DNA of 64,000 bases from Glandiceps talaboti. Its lineage: Eukaryota > Hemichordata > Enteropneusta > Spengelidae. The notes under the pieces are model-generated. The model did not search any database. It was not told where the DNA came from and saw only the letters and a program-made list of their open reading frames with translations. Positions 26,601 through 37,600 of this stretch are shown piece by piece. The stretch covers positions 8,137,598 through 8,201,597 of the forward strand of contig NC_135560.1 of the NCBI RefSeq assembly GCF_964340395.1. The letters run 5' to 3'. The translations under genes were made by a program, and so were the position numbers. Numbering within the stretch: position 1 is the first letter of the stretch; each line of letters opens with the position of its first letter.

Positions 26601-28944
26601 CCCTGTGAAGTGCGTAGTGACCATTTGTACAAGAGGTTGGGATTTTGACATATTTATTGGTATGTTTCTTTGTTGTTGTTTTGTTTAGTAATATTTGTTG
26701 TAAATAAAGACAATTAACCCTTGACCCCTTGTAATACCATGCGTCAGAAGCTGCAGCACAACTTCTTAGTCAACACTCAGACAAATATATCGTTTTAGTG
26801 ATCTGAGGTCAACATGTCACGATCAAAATGTTATCGGATATATATCAGTTGCTGTTATCAATTTATTCAAATTGGCAAAGTTTAAACGTCAGCGTTTATC
26901 ATACACTCAAACTCATTGTGACGTTTGCCGTCGTCAGTTTGTCCTTTTTTGGCAAATTTTGATATCTATCATAAACTCAAGTTGATGTTGACATTTGCAT
27001 TTATCGATTTGTTCATTTTTGTAATGTTTGCACATCATTATGCACGTCAACCAACCAACCAACCATGTTTGTTTGAGCCAACACATTAAAGTACAATCAA
27101 ATTTAAAGCATATTATCATTTCTCAATCTACGTATTTGGCTATTTTGTTGATTTTAACAAAAGTTTTAATTCTAACACAGAGTTTGAGTGATCAACATAT
27201 TTCTGACTGAACCATACCGATTTGTTAATGGTTTAATGGGTGAGATATGTGTGTGTGTATGTATGTATGTATGTATGTATGTATGTATGTATGTATGTAT
27301 GTATGTATGTATGTATGTATGTATGTATGTATGTATGTATGTATGTATTGTTTGTTTCGTTCATAATGTATTTTCTATCCTCGTAATCTTCAGACCCAAT
27401 GGAGTACATTGGTGGTGGGTGCCCATAGTTGGTCCTTTTATCGGCGGTATATGTGGAGCCCTGGTATACATTACATTCGTAGAAGCCCATCATCCAAAGA
27501 TTCAAGAATTAGAACTTGACAGCGAACCAAAACAAAGCTACGGTGAGGGTAGGAACTTTTAATCTATAAGGTTACAATGCGTGCGTAGTTCCTAAATAAC
27601 CATAGGCAGTGTCTATATGCAATGAAACACAATACATGTATATAGGTGTTTGCATACATAGACCACGGAGGTAGAACCACGCACATACAAACAATCATAA
27701 CAATGGCAAGTGCTTCTTGAGTTATTGTTTACCTTTCATGGTCTTTTTTATGCCAAAGTGATAATGTCCATTGTTGTATTCGAAAGAAGAAACACGTTAT
27801 AACGCACCATATCAGAGCAACCGGGGCCCTGTGGTGTAATGGTTAGCACTCTGGACTTTGAATCCAGCGATCCGAGTTCAAATCTCGGCAGGACCTTACT
27901 TTTACCGAAACTGTTTATCTTTTTGTATCCACCGTCATGGACTCAGAAATATACTATTATTTAAGAAAAAAGAAACAAGATATGTAGCATAGTCGTGAAA
28001 TAATTTTAGCATAATTTATCGTTCGCCAAAATTTCCGACGTAAACATTCATGCAGATACGGTCCCTCTAGTATCATGCCACCGGAATGTGATGCAGACCA
28101 CAGTAATGACGTCACGAAAAAGGTTCAACTTTAATGCCCTGCTTTCATTGTTCAACCATAGACATTAGAGAGAACTTTCTCCAACAACATCCATTGTTCA
28201 ACTAGATAACTTAACTTGATAAATTAACAAAAAATACCCTGTGAATGCTATTTACATATACACCCGAAAGTCATATTCAAATTCAACTCCATACACACTA
28301 TATTGCAAAAACTCTCTCTATAACTAAATGGGCACATGTACACTTTAGAACACTAACACGACTTCGTTAACTGTTGGTGTGATCTCTCTCACATTTTCTT
28401 TCCAACAAAATAAAATAAAATCCCGACCCACCTACCCCATATTCTCTGAGGCCATGTTATCGGAAGCAAATATTTTTTTTCCGCCTTACTAATTAAGCAA
28501 ACGTATGGCTCTTAATTTACCGTTTATTGCAAGAACGGATTTTTATCATAGATTTAAAAATCGGATTTAACAAAAAGTGATTGCGACAGGCATCTTACTT
28601 TGAATGTGTTTCTGCACAACTTGTGACATGATAGTAGTAATAGAATTTCTGGTATGCCAGACTGAAGGATTACATCAACAGTGCGCCCTCGGTGTTGTCC
28701 GACTGAATGTTTTTTGTTTTAATTAGGGTTAATATTATCAAAATGTAAGTGCTTGAGTGTGTCAGTGCAGTCAGTCAGTCAGTCTGTCTGTGAGTCTCTC
28801 CGTGTGTTTTAAAGTAATATGGGGATTGTTCTGTTCTAACTTTCCTTTCATTATATTTTAGTCATGAAAAATGTTGATGAAGAAGGTGCTACAGGCAGTT
28901 CCGTCAAAAATGGTTCTAGCAATCCTTCTTATGAGATAAACTAA
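18209..28944 (+). CDS. Aquaglyceroporin (AQP3/7/9/10 group), 313 aa
   Basis: Seven exons: 18209-18316, 20429-20555, 21274-21411, 21710-21828, 25985-26202, 27394-27542, 28862-28944. All are GT-AG with matching phases, and the total is 314 codons including stop. It is a six-helix MIP channel. Loop B has GAHINPAVT (NPA at 83-85). Loop E has [13 protein letters not shown] (NPA at 215-217). The Asp after NPAR is the mark of glycerol-conducting members. Loop C has a [13 protein letters not shown] segment typical of AQP3/9 types, with an NAT glycosylation sequon. [10 protein letters not shown] precedes helix 6. Expected role: glycerol, water and small-solute transport across the plasma membrane. Length fits the family (about 290-340). 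The third intron's donor lies directly at the start of a TATG microsatellite. Introns carry two tRNA-Gln genes. Confidence 0.95.
19746..19815 (+). repeat. (CAA)n microsatellite
   Basis: A short (CCA) start, then about 20 CAA units with one CAG. In aquaporin intron 1. Confidence 0.95.
20830..21030 (+). repeat. Compound (TTTG)n(TATG)n(TG)n(CGTG)n microsatellite
   Basis: About 200 bp of consecutive tetranucleotide and dinucleotide arrays in aquaporin intron 2. Confidence 0.95.
21086..21220. repeat. Family R2 element, short copy
   Basis: It begins GGGGAGCGCCACTACAGGAA and ends with its approximate inverse (TTTCCTGGAGTGGTTTTC). These are the same termini as the elements at 36088-36453 and 57217-57622, but the interior is nearly absent. 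Located in aquaporin intron 2, ending 53 bp before exon 3. Confidence 0.6.
21412..21641 (+). repeat. (GTAT)n microsatellite beginning at a splice donor
   Basis: About 230 bp of TATG/TGTG units. The first GTATGT is the 5' splice site of aquaporin exon 3 (last exon base 21411). Confidence 0.95.
22379..22450 (-). tRNA. tRNA-Gln (anticodon CUG)
   Basis: A 72-nt cloverleaf on minus with a perfectly paired acceptor stem (GGTCCTG/CAGGACC), anticodon loop CTCTGAA and intact A and B boxes. Located in aquaporin intron 4, antisense to the host gene. Confidence 0.93.
23507..23607 (+). repeat. (TATG)n and (TTG)n microsatellites
   Basis: Eight TATG units to about 23538, a short spacer, then about 19 TTG units. 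In aquaporin intron 4. Confidence 0.92.
23690..23910 (+). repeat. Possible 3' end of a retroelement
   Basis: An AT-rich tail containing GTTATGTATG and TTGAAATCAATAAACCAAAACC, preceded by GGTTGTGGGC..ACAACCCCCACC. The AATAAA followed by a short A/C-rich end recalls retroelement 3' ends, but no coding remnant is present, so the call is weak. Confidence 0.25.
24410..24456. repeat. Short near-perfect hairpin
   Basis: CTTGCAATCTCAGACCACTA is followed after six bases by TAGCGGTCTGAGTTGCAAG. The stem is about 20 bp with two mismatches and a very short loop. In aquaporin intron 4. Confidence 0.6.
25566..25694. repeat. Hairpin element, about 125 bp
   Basis: Left arm AGCTCTGGATATATCAGTGC with GCTCC, ATAACTCC and ACATCT is mirrored by AGATGT, GGAGTTAT, GGAACGCACT and TATCCAGCGCT. 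An imperfect foldback in aquaporin intron 4, probably a small MITE. Confidence 0.6.
26511..26618 (+). repeat. 36-bp minisatellite, three copies
   Basis: Units begin CTAAGAAATACTACTTGTCC at 26511, 26547 and 26583, nearly identical. In aquaporin intron 5. Confidence 0.92.
27249..27349 (+). repeat. (TATG)n microsatellite
   Basis: About 25 TATG units, ending about 45 bp before the acceptor of aquaporin exon 6 at 27394. Confidence 0.95.
27825..27896 (+). tRNA. tRNA-Gln (anticodon UUG)
   Basis: A 72-nt cloverleaf with anticodon loop CTTTGAA (UUG) and intact A and B boxes. The acceptor stem GGCCCTG/CAGGACC has the same C-A mismatch at pair 3:70 as the copy at 11015. In aquaporin intron 6, same strand as the host, followed by TTACTTTT. 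Confidence 0.88.
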
Positions 28945-31196
28945 GAGAAACGGTGTAACCATGGCAACCAGGTACTCTTGCATCCTTAACAACCACGTCG
29001 ACAAGGAATGAAGCATGTCAGACATTTGGGATGACAAGAGCAATGGTACTTGAATCTTGAAGTGTGAATGAAATCACCTAGCAACCAAAAACCACATATC
29101 ATACAGATATTGCCATCTATGTATACAAGATATTTGTATGTTATTTGGGGATCACTTCACCCACAGTCCTTCATTTACGAGTTACCATGGCAATCAATCT
29201 GATTAAAATCTGATCAAGGAGGAAGGCTGTCACCTGGCGGATTTACAAAAATTTACAAAACAGAACTAGTAGAAATGAAATATGACAAATAAACCAACAA
29301 GCAAATCAAGCCTTCTCCTTCAACATATTTTAATGAGGTTGCCATGGAAATCTGTGATACTAGCACATTTTCAGGTTACCAATTTGAAATTGGATGTTAG
29401 ATTCATAAGTGAAATACAAGATGGCTGATACAGTGGTAGAATGCCAATAAAATAATTGCTATACCACCACATGTGCACGCAAATCAAACAAATGAATTTA
29501 CAAAGACAATGTTAACATTACTCTAAGAATATTGTAACTTAGTATTGTATGTTATGTAGATTTTTTCTTCAATTTTTCACCACTTTTCAGTACACAATCA
29601 TACAAATGTGATATTTCAAGGTCAATAAACTTGCTTCCAGTTGTTTCTGTATCAATTATAGTCTGTAAGGTATGCCATGTCCGTGGGGCGCCCTCACACA
29701 TCTCACATCTCGCACACCTCACGCAAGTGAGGGTGCAACGACATGATATACCTATATTAATGGTGGTGGATATTTTCAACCCCACACAATTTCTCTGAAT
29801 TTTTTATAGTAGTGTTTCAAATAAACAGTGCACTCTACTGAGATTGCAGTAATGTAGAAATAACGCCTGTGAACATTGATTTTCAGGAATCACTGACAGA
29901 TGATGACAGTTTCAAAAAGCATTACCTCACCTAATTAAAATAAAATTACTTCCAATTAATGTTGTTCTAGTATGGACCATCACATCTCTAAGATTGGTAT
30001 CACGATGCCAAGCTATTATAGGTGCTTCAGGAAATAATGAATTGGTAAACCCTATTAGAATATCAGATATCAAAATGCTTGTAAACACGCAAGAAAACTG
30101 TTGATGTACAGCACCTATGTGAAAACAATACTGGTTGCGCAGACTGATTAGACTGTCGACAGTCGTACGCGTCTTTTTTGATACGTTTTATCTAAAAGTA
30201 AAGTCGTCGCCTAGCTCTGATCCAGAGCAATACTATAACCGCGTACTGATCAGCGAGTGCCAGAGGCACTCACAGTTCGTGCCTTTTGGGCAATCTTCAG
30301 CAATCGCAGTTCCTATCAGTACGCATTAGTATTCAGGGCTCCGGAGCGAGGCGATCACTTTGTTTTAGATGCAACATAGCAAAAAAGGCACGAACAACTG
30401 TCGACAGTCTATGTCATTATGAAAGTTTATACAAACGAGTCTTATTACAGTAACAGAGGCTGCAATGTATACCATGTTTTTGCAAAATGATGTGATGATT
30501 ATATATAAATATACTTTATTTTTAACAAAACACAATATAAAGTACTGGTAATATTCAATATGAGAATACTTGCACCATGAACTCGCAAGAAAGACTCATT
30601 CTTTTGGCCACTCTTTGTCTGCTTAAAACACAAGTTGAGAACAATGAAATGGACACTCATGAACTGTTCAATCTCACTGTGAACAACCAACAACAAGTGA
30701 TGATGAGAAACAGAAATCATTAAACTACACCGGAATGTTTTTTTTACAAAACTTTTTTGTTAGCTATACTGACTTACTTGTTTTATTGTACACCCTGAAA
30801 TGTAATAAATCACCTGTGAGTAAACATATTTGTGTAGCTGTACATATGTGTACTAGTAACAGCTGACCACTAGATAGCGCTGTGATCAATTATGAGACTG
30901 ACTGTTCACTAGATGAAACTGTGTTCAGTGAGCGGTCACTGACCCTCAAGAATGATTGTTCACTGGTAACAGCTGACCACTTGGTGGCGCTGTAACCCAA
31001 GGATCAAGGTCAAGGATCATCACTAGAATGACTTGCACCGACCACGAAACGGTCCTTTGATTTCGTCATGATCAAGCTTCAGTTTTGGTATTTCACATCT
31101 GGACCAAAACAGACAAGAAAACTCATGAAGCATTGATTTACATATCTAAGATCATCTGATGTGCAAGATATGTCCACTTCTTGTAACTGAATAAAA
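28945..31196. other. Convergent intergenic region, aquaporin 3' flank
   Basis: No coding exon. Two AATAAA hexamers downstream of the aquaporin stop (29288-29293 and 29446-29451) could be its polyadenylation signals. The region also holds the hairpin element at 30149-30411. SNAPC3 ends from the other side at 31197. Confidence 0.45.
30149..30411. mobile_element. MITE-like element with TA ends
   Basis: A 263-bp imperfect palindrome with terminal inverted repeats of about 32 bp starting TAGACTGTCGACAGT. The two ends differ at a few positions only. Similarity of the arms continues to the centre (GCGTACTGAT mirrored). Both ends carry TA, the target duplication of Tc1/mariner-type elements. No ORF. 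Confidence 0.7.
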
Positions 31197-31653
31197 TCAA
31201 TTAAATATTCCTTTGTCTATAAATGGATATGCCCTGAAGTGTCCAATTTTACAGCCATTTTGATCGTAATGCAGCATACGAAAACATTTATCACAGAAAA
31301 AGCATGGATCCTCTGGTGCATGACTGTCTTCTTCCGTTACCCACCTAAAAGAGAAAAAAAAGTGTAGATACTTTGAAAATGATGAATTTGAAAAGAAATG
31401 AGAAAACAAGTAACTTTTTATTGTACAGTATCAGACTATCTCTCATACAACATGACTGTTAATGTGACTTTATGTGCTTCCTACACAGAATACAGATATG
31501 TGCTTCCATTTGGCCATTATTTTTGTGGCATATATATAAGTTTCACCTATTGGGTATACATCTCCAGCAGAACTACTAACAAGTCTCATCAAACCCCCCC
31601 CCCCAAAAAAAAAATAAATAAATAAAAAATAAATAAATAAATAAATAAATAAA

Positions 31654-31684
<31 letters not shown>

Positions 31685-34600
31685 ATTGGGCTAATTGTCA
31701 TTGTAATATGATTTGCAAAGATTAAAGTTATCATTTGGGATTCAAGCATGCTTTCACAAGTTCTCCAATAGAAGTTAATAGACATGAAAAAAGGACAAGA
31801 AAAATATACCAATGTGGTTGCTACTGTGTCTTGATTATCACTTGTGTAAGTTTGGTTTCAAATACTTACTTTGATGTAAATAGTTTACAAACTCGACAGA
31901 TCAGTCTTTGGTATTGAAGTTTCCTTGTTACCAATGGATACTGGGATAAGTCATGGCAGTCATCAGCATGGAGTAATCTAAACAAACAAACAAATAGTCA
32001 AGTTCAAAGGTCACATTATTACATTATAACTTTACTTATACAAGTGCGAAGCTACCATCATATTCATATTCATCTTCACTTTCAAAAGTTGACCTCTACG
32101 ATCAATGTGAATATGATGATAGCTTACACCTCATCATCAGATTCGAAGTACTTCCGAATGGGTATGAACATGCGTTCGGCAAATCACATATCCTTCATTG
32201 GCAGGTTGAAATAATGTGATTGTAATTACTTTTCACTTGATTTGCCTGGATTTGCATGCTCTCTGGTTATTTTTGCCAGAGTATCCAATTTGCACCATGA
32301 ATTATTGTTGTCATGGACCATTATTTTTCACAATCGATTGCGTTGACCGATCCCGATCAAGGGAACTACACACATTGTGATAATTGTGGTCTTGACAACA
32401 ATATTTTGTGTAAATTTCACCAGTGTAAGTGTTAAGTAGGGTGTCAAAGATAGCAGCACTGCGGGAAATCAAAACACACCCAGCCAGGTCGTATTTTATT
32501 ACATTACTCATACAGGTTTTTTGTACACCCACATACATGTATTGATATTTCATTTTCAAAGATATGGGAAAGGCATACTAAACATCCAAATTAGTTTTTT
32601 ATATGACAACAATAATTCATGGTGCAAATTGGATACTCTGGCAAAAATAAGAAGAAAGCATGCAAATCCACGTTAATCAAGTGAAAAGTAACTACAATCA
32701 CATGATTTCAACCTGCCAATGAAGGATTTGTGATTTGCCGAACGCTTGTTTGTACCCATTCGGAAGACTTCGAATCTGATGATGAACGTGTGAAGCTATC
32801 ATCATATTCACATTGAGAGTAGAGGTCAACTTTGAAAGTGAATATGAATATGAATATGATGGTAGCTTCACACTCGTTCACTTATTGTATTCTGGCTCGC
32901 ATGAGGCAATAGATGCCCATTGTAAGAAACAAATGAACGAGAATAAGTTTCAACCCTGTATTTCTCAACAATCAAGTGATCTAAATTGTGAAATGACTTA
33001 AGAAAATAAATTTATTTCCTGGAGATACCGATACTAACCTTAAATCTGAGAAAGCTATCACATGCTCACAGTCCCCTTGATGACAATATAAGTATGGCTT
33101 GCCAAGTTTTATATTTAATTCATTCAATGTAGTTTCTTCCATCTTTTGTGTTGTAAAAGACATAGGCCAACCTCTCTTACGTTCTTTAGCCCATTCCTTG
33201 ATTGGTCTGAAATTAAATAATTTTAGCCATTATAACCCATATCATTCAAGTAAAGTGTTTCCATTTTAGCCAGTACAACCCATATCATTCAAGTAAAGTG
33301 TTTCCATTTTAGCCAGTACAACCCATAACACTCAAGTAAAGTGTTTCCATTTTAGCAAGTACAACCCGTATCACTCAAGTAAAGTGTTTCCATTTTAGCC
33401 AGTACAACCCGTAACACTCAAGTAAAGTGTTTCCATTTTAGCCAGTACAACCTGTAACACTCAAGTAAAGTGTTTCCATTTTAGCCAGTACAACCTGTAA
33501 CACTCAAGTAAAGTGTTTCCATTTTAGCCAGTACAACCTGTAACACTCAAGTAAAGTGTTTCCATTTTAGCCAGTACAACCTGTAACACTCAAGTAAAGT
33601 GTTTCCATTTTAGCCAGTACAACCTGTAACACTCAAGTAAAGTGTTTCCATTTTAGCCAGTACAACCCGTAACACTCAAGTAAAGTGTTTCCATTTTAGC
33701 CAGTACAACCAATATCACTCAAGTAAAGTATTTCCATTTTAGCCAGGACAACTCGTATTACTCCAACAAAATGGAAGATATAGGTAAACATGAGCCAATT
33801 ACAAGTGCCTGTCATAGTTTGATGGATTACTACTAACATGAGCTGTTATAAAATTCTCTGAAAATTCAGATTTCCCTCGCCGTTAGTAATGATCACTCAT
33901 TCTCACAAACCAGAACTGTTTTTTCTTCTGCGACACTGCAAAATAGCAGTATGTCTTGGACGGTGCCATAAAAGAGGGTGTGGTTTACGATGATGTGATT
34001 GCTAGAATCAAAAGCGGATGGCTAGATTTTAGTCTAGGTGCATTCTACCTAGTCTATCTGCTAGAACTCGGATGTTCTTCCGATGCAATATGACACACGA
34101 CCGAACATCGCTATCGAGGATGGAACATCCAAGGTCTAGCAAATGTCATCAGGATATAAATAACTGCCAATCAGAGAACCGCATTAGCGACAAGCACAAA
34201 CAGAGGACAATAGCTAATTTTTCATGCATATTCATCTCAAAGAGGGGCTTGTAAAAATAACCACCAATGCGTTAACTGAAATGTGTGAATGACAACGTCT
34301 ATACACTCATCAAACACAATTACCATAAACCGATAAGACATAGTAATGACATAAGTGTGTTTTTCAACAGCTACATGCAGAGATTGAATATATTAAAGTA
34401 TATATATGCATAGATGGCCCAACCCACCTCAATCTCAATGGAATGTCCGGTCTGAAAATGACATTTGCTAGACTGTTCGGGCAAGCCCTCACTGCGAACT
34501 TCGTTCGCTTATAGTATCGAAAGAAAGCCCGAACGTCTAGCAGCAAAACTACATTCTACCTTTATAACACAATCATACCATATATAATTACTGTCATTTT

Positions 34601-37600
34601 CTGCAAAAATGGCATGAGTTTATCAACAAGAGTAAACTTACATTGACAGATCTCGACATAGTGGGTGACTCATATCATTGTAGAATACATTTTCTATATA
34701 AAAGAATGATGATTTGAAGTTGTCCTGTGCTTTGTTGTCCTGTGGGAGATCTGGTGCTTCACTGAAATCTCCAGGTACAGAAAGATCAGAAACACACAAA
34801 ATTTTCTCTTTTAGATCCATCAAACACTGCTGACCCAGTATAAGTATCTCTTTATCAATAACAGCCTGCAAAGAAAACAGTAAATGTGTTGTGAGAATGA
34901 ATGTTCATTTCGGCTTACTAACATAGACAGAAACTAAAGCTATTGTTGTGACAGGTTGATATAATATATTGACTGTGCCTCAGTCAACCCAGCTGTATAA
35001 TTGGGGACCTGGTAGGATATAGGTTGCAATGTGAAGGCTTTAATCCTATGCGCTTAAATGGCTGCAATGGATTGTATGCTCCTCTGGGAGTTGAGGAAGA
35101 CTAAAGGGCCGTTGTGTTGTTCTGATCCGAGCCAGGGGTAATAATTGTAAAGCGCTTTGAGCACGGAGTGGGAAAGCGCTATATAAGAACCCAACATTAT
35201 TATTATTATTATTATAAGCCATTGAATGGATGTTGGTTTAATTATACTCTCAGTAGGGTAGCTTTTCTTAAAGATTTTCTCAAGTAGCCACACACTATCT
35301 TGATAATAGGGTGACCACATTCACACACTATAGAGGTACTTCTATCACCAACTTCTGTAATCTACCACATTGAACAATAATAGTTTTAGTTTGTGTCTAT
35401 CTTAGTCAATCAAAATCTTAACTGCCAACGTAGTATATAGTTGATTCCGCATCGACACAAACTTGTCTGAGTCAAGGAAATAAATTGACCATCCTCAAGG
35501 ATGACAAAAACAGCAAAAAGTACAAGACAGTACACTTGCTAGCCCGGTGACTTGTTTTGATGTTACTCTCTCAAGAAGCTCTCCACACCAATCCAAGGTA
35601 GGTGCATTTAGAACTAGAAGCACAGTATGTGTCAAATTACTACAAACACTCAGCTCTGCGAAATTAAAATGTGGACCATACATGTAAACTTATGATGTAT
35701 TCAGCCACACATGAATTAATAAGGAGGGTAGCTAAACTACAAGTGTCTGGGTCAATAGAGGAGCCACTTACATTTTAGTGGAGCTGTAATTTCAAATTCA
35801 AACACAATCTTATTCTTCAAAATTCATCTGCCTTAGCTTGGTGGAGAATTTCTTGAGATAGTAGTAACTATAGACTTAAGGCAAGTCTCTGGGCTATAGA
35901 CAGGTAGGTATAGCCTCTACCCCATTAGAAATTTACTCAGACTGACACCTGTTAAATGTTTCATTGTTTGGAAGAAATACCTGCACTGTTTGTTTGTTTG
36001 TTTACACACTGGTCACTGCAATTTTGATGTATTCACAATGCTACCGAAATGCTTATAAATAAATAATATTCAAGTTTGCTATACTTAAAGGGAATGCCAC
36101 TCTAGGATATAGTGCCATTTTCATACACTATGAGTTCTGGAGAGTCATTTAAAGGGTATCTTGCTATGGGCAATTGCATCATGTTGGATAGCAGAAATAA
36201 TGTATTCAATGGTTGAACACTGAATATTAATGAGTACTTATGAATATTATTCATTGTGAAACTTGATTTCATTATTTCTGCTGACTCCCATGATGCATTG
36301 GCCCACAGCAAAGATACCCTATAATGCACAAGATCAACTTGATGTTTCTCTGAAATTGCAAGTAATTGTAGGTGATGTAAAATCATGAAATGACTGTCCA
36401 GAACTCATAGTTTATGAAAATGTCTCTATTTCCTGGAGTGGTGTTCCCCTTTAATCCAAGCAATAATTTTTACCCACCCTTGAATGTTTGACTAATGGAT
36501 GAAAGAAGACAACAGACAAAAGAACATCTGGTTCTGTCAGCATGCTATCTTCATTTGGTATTGTTGATATATGTTGATGTTCCTGTATACATTGAAAAAA
36601 AAGGGGGGGCGCAGAAGAAATAATTTGTGTAAATAAAAGAATAAATTTGCTAAAGTTTGATCACCACTTTATGTGTCTATGGACACTTGTTATATCGATA
36701 TGACTAATTGTAATGTTACCATTATATCATTGGCCAAAATAAACTTTCCGTAAATGCGCTGACAGCGGAGTTAAAAAAAACAGGATTTGTTCCACACATT
36801 TCCTAACATACTCAGATTGTATTAGACTATGTAAAGCAAAAGATGAAATATCACGAAACAGCATCTACAGGAAATAATATGTTCCATAATCTGGGAGTTT
36901 TAGAAAAGGAAATTCCATAAAAATCATTCTCATTCCTACATATCTGTACATTTGAACACAAGTCTGTCCCTTTTAAACTTGTACCATGAGATCTTAAATG
37001 GTACATATTGAACTTTCTAAAATCTGTTTTCGAAATATAAACTATTTGTATAGCTTACCAACTCCCAGCTTAATGTATTACAAGATCTCTTCAACTTTCG
37101 ATTTTCAATACTTCTCTTCCTTGTCCTACAAAAATTTGAAAATCACTCACTTTCAGCTGCTCACTTTCAAAGAATGTAACTACAGTTAACCTTGTTAGTA
37201 CACATAGCTTGGGAAAAGGGAAAAGTACTTTGTTATAACCGTATTGCCATTGGGGGCACTATTCAACTTGGCATCTATTATTGAGCTTATGTAGCGATAA
37301 CCTCAGCATTGTTTTTGGCAAGTGTTTATAGGAGCTCCTAAGTTTGTTCGTTTCCCAGAATACCTTGCCCTAGTGTACAAAATGCTCTTCCTATGCCACT
37401 GATTTGCCATTCTCGATAAACTTGATATTAGAGAGGTTGTACATAGTCTAGTGTTATCCTTTATCGAATCTCAAAGTATCTCTTACATTTAGCTCAATGA
37501 GGTGCTGAGATGAAATTTCAAATTCTTGAACTGAAGCCACCCATAGTCATTAACAACATCCTGTTTTCATAATCAGTCACAGAATTCTACCAAATAGTAA

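Noticed and set aside
33222-33756. CRISPR-like array
   Set aside because: The 43-bp units are contiguous with no unique spacers and lie in an animal gene intron, so this is a minisatellite.
34466-34541. snRNA or miRNA gene
   Set aside because: Arms are only about 15 bp with a long unpaired middle; no snRNA motif or proximal promoter element recognised.
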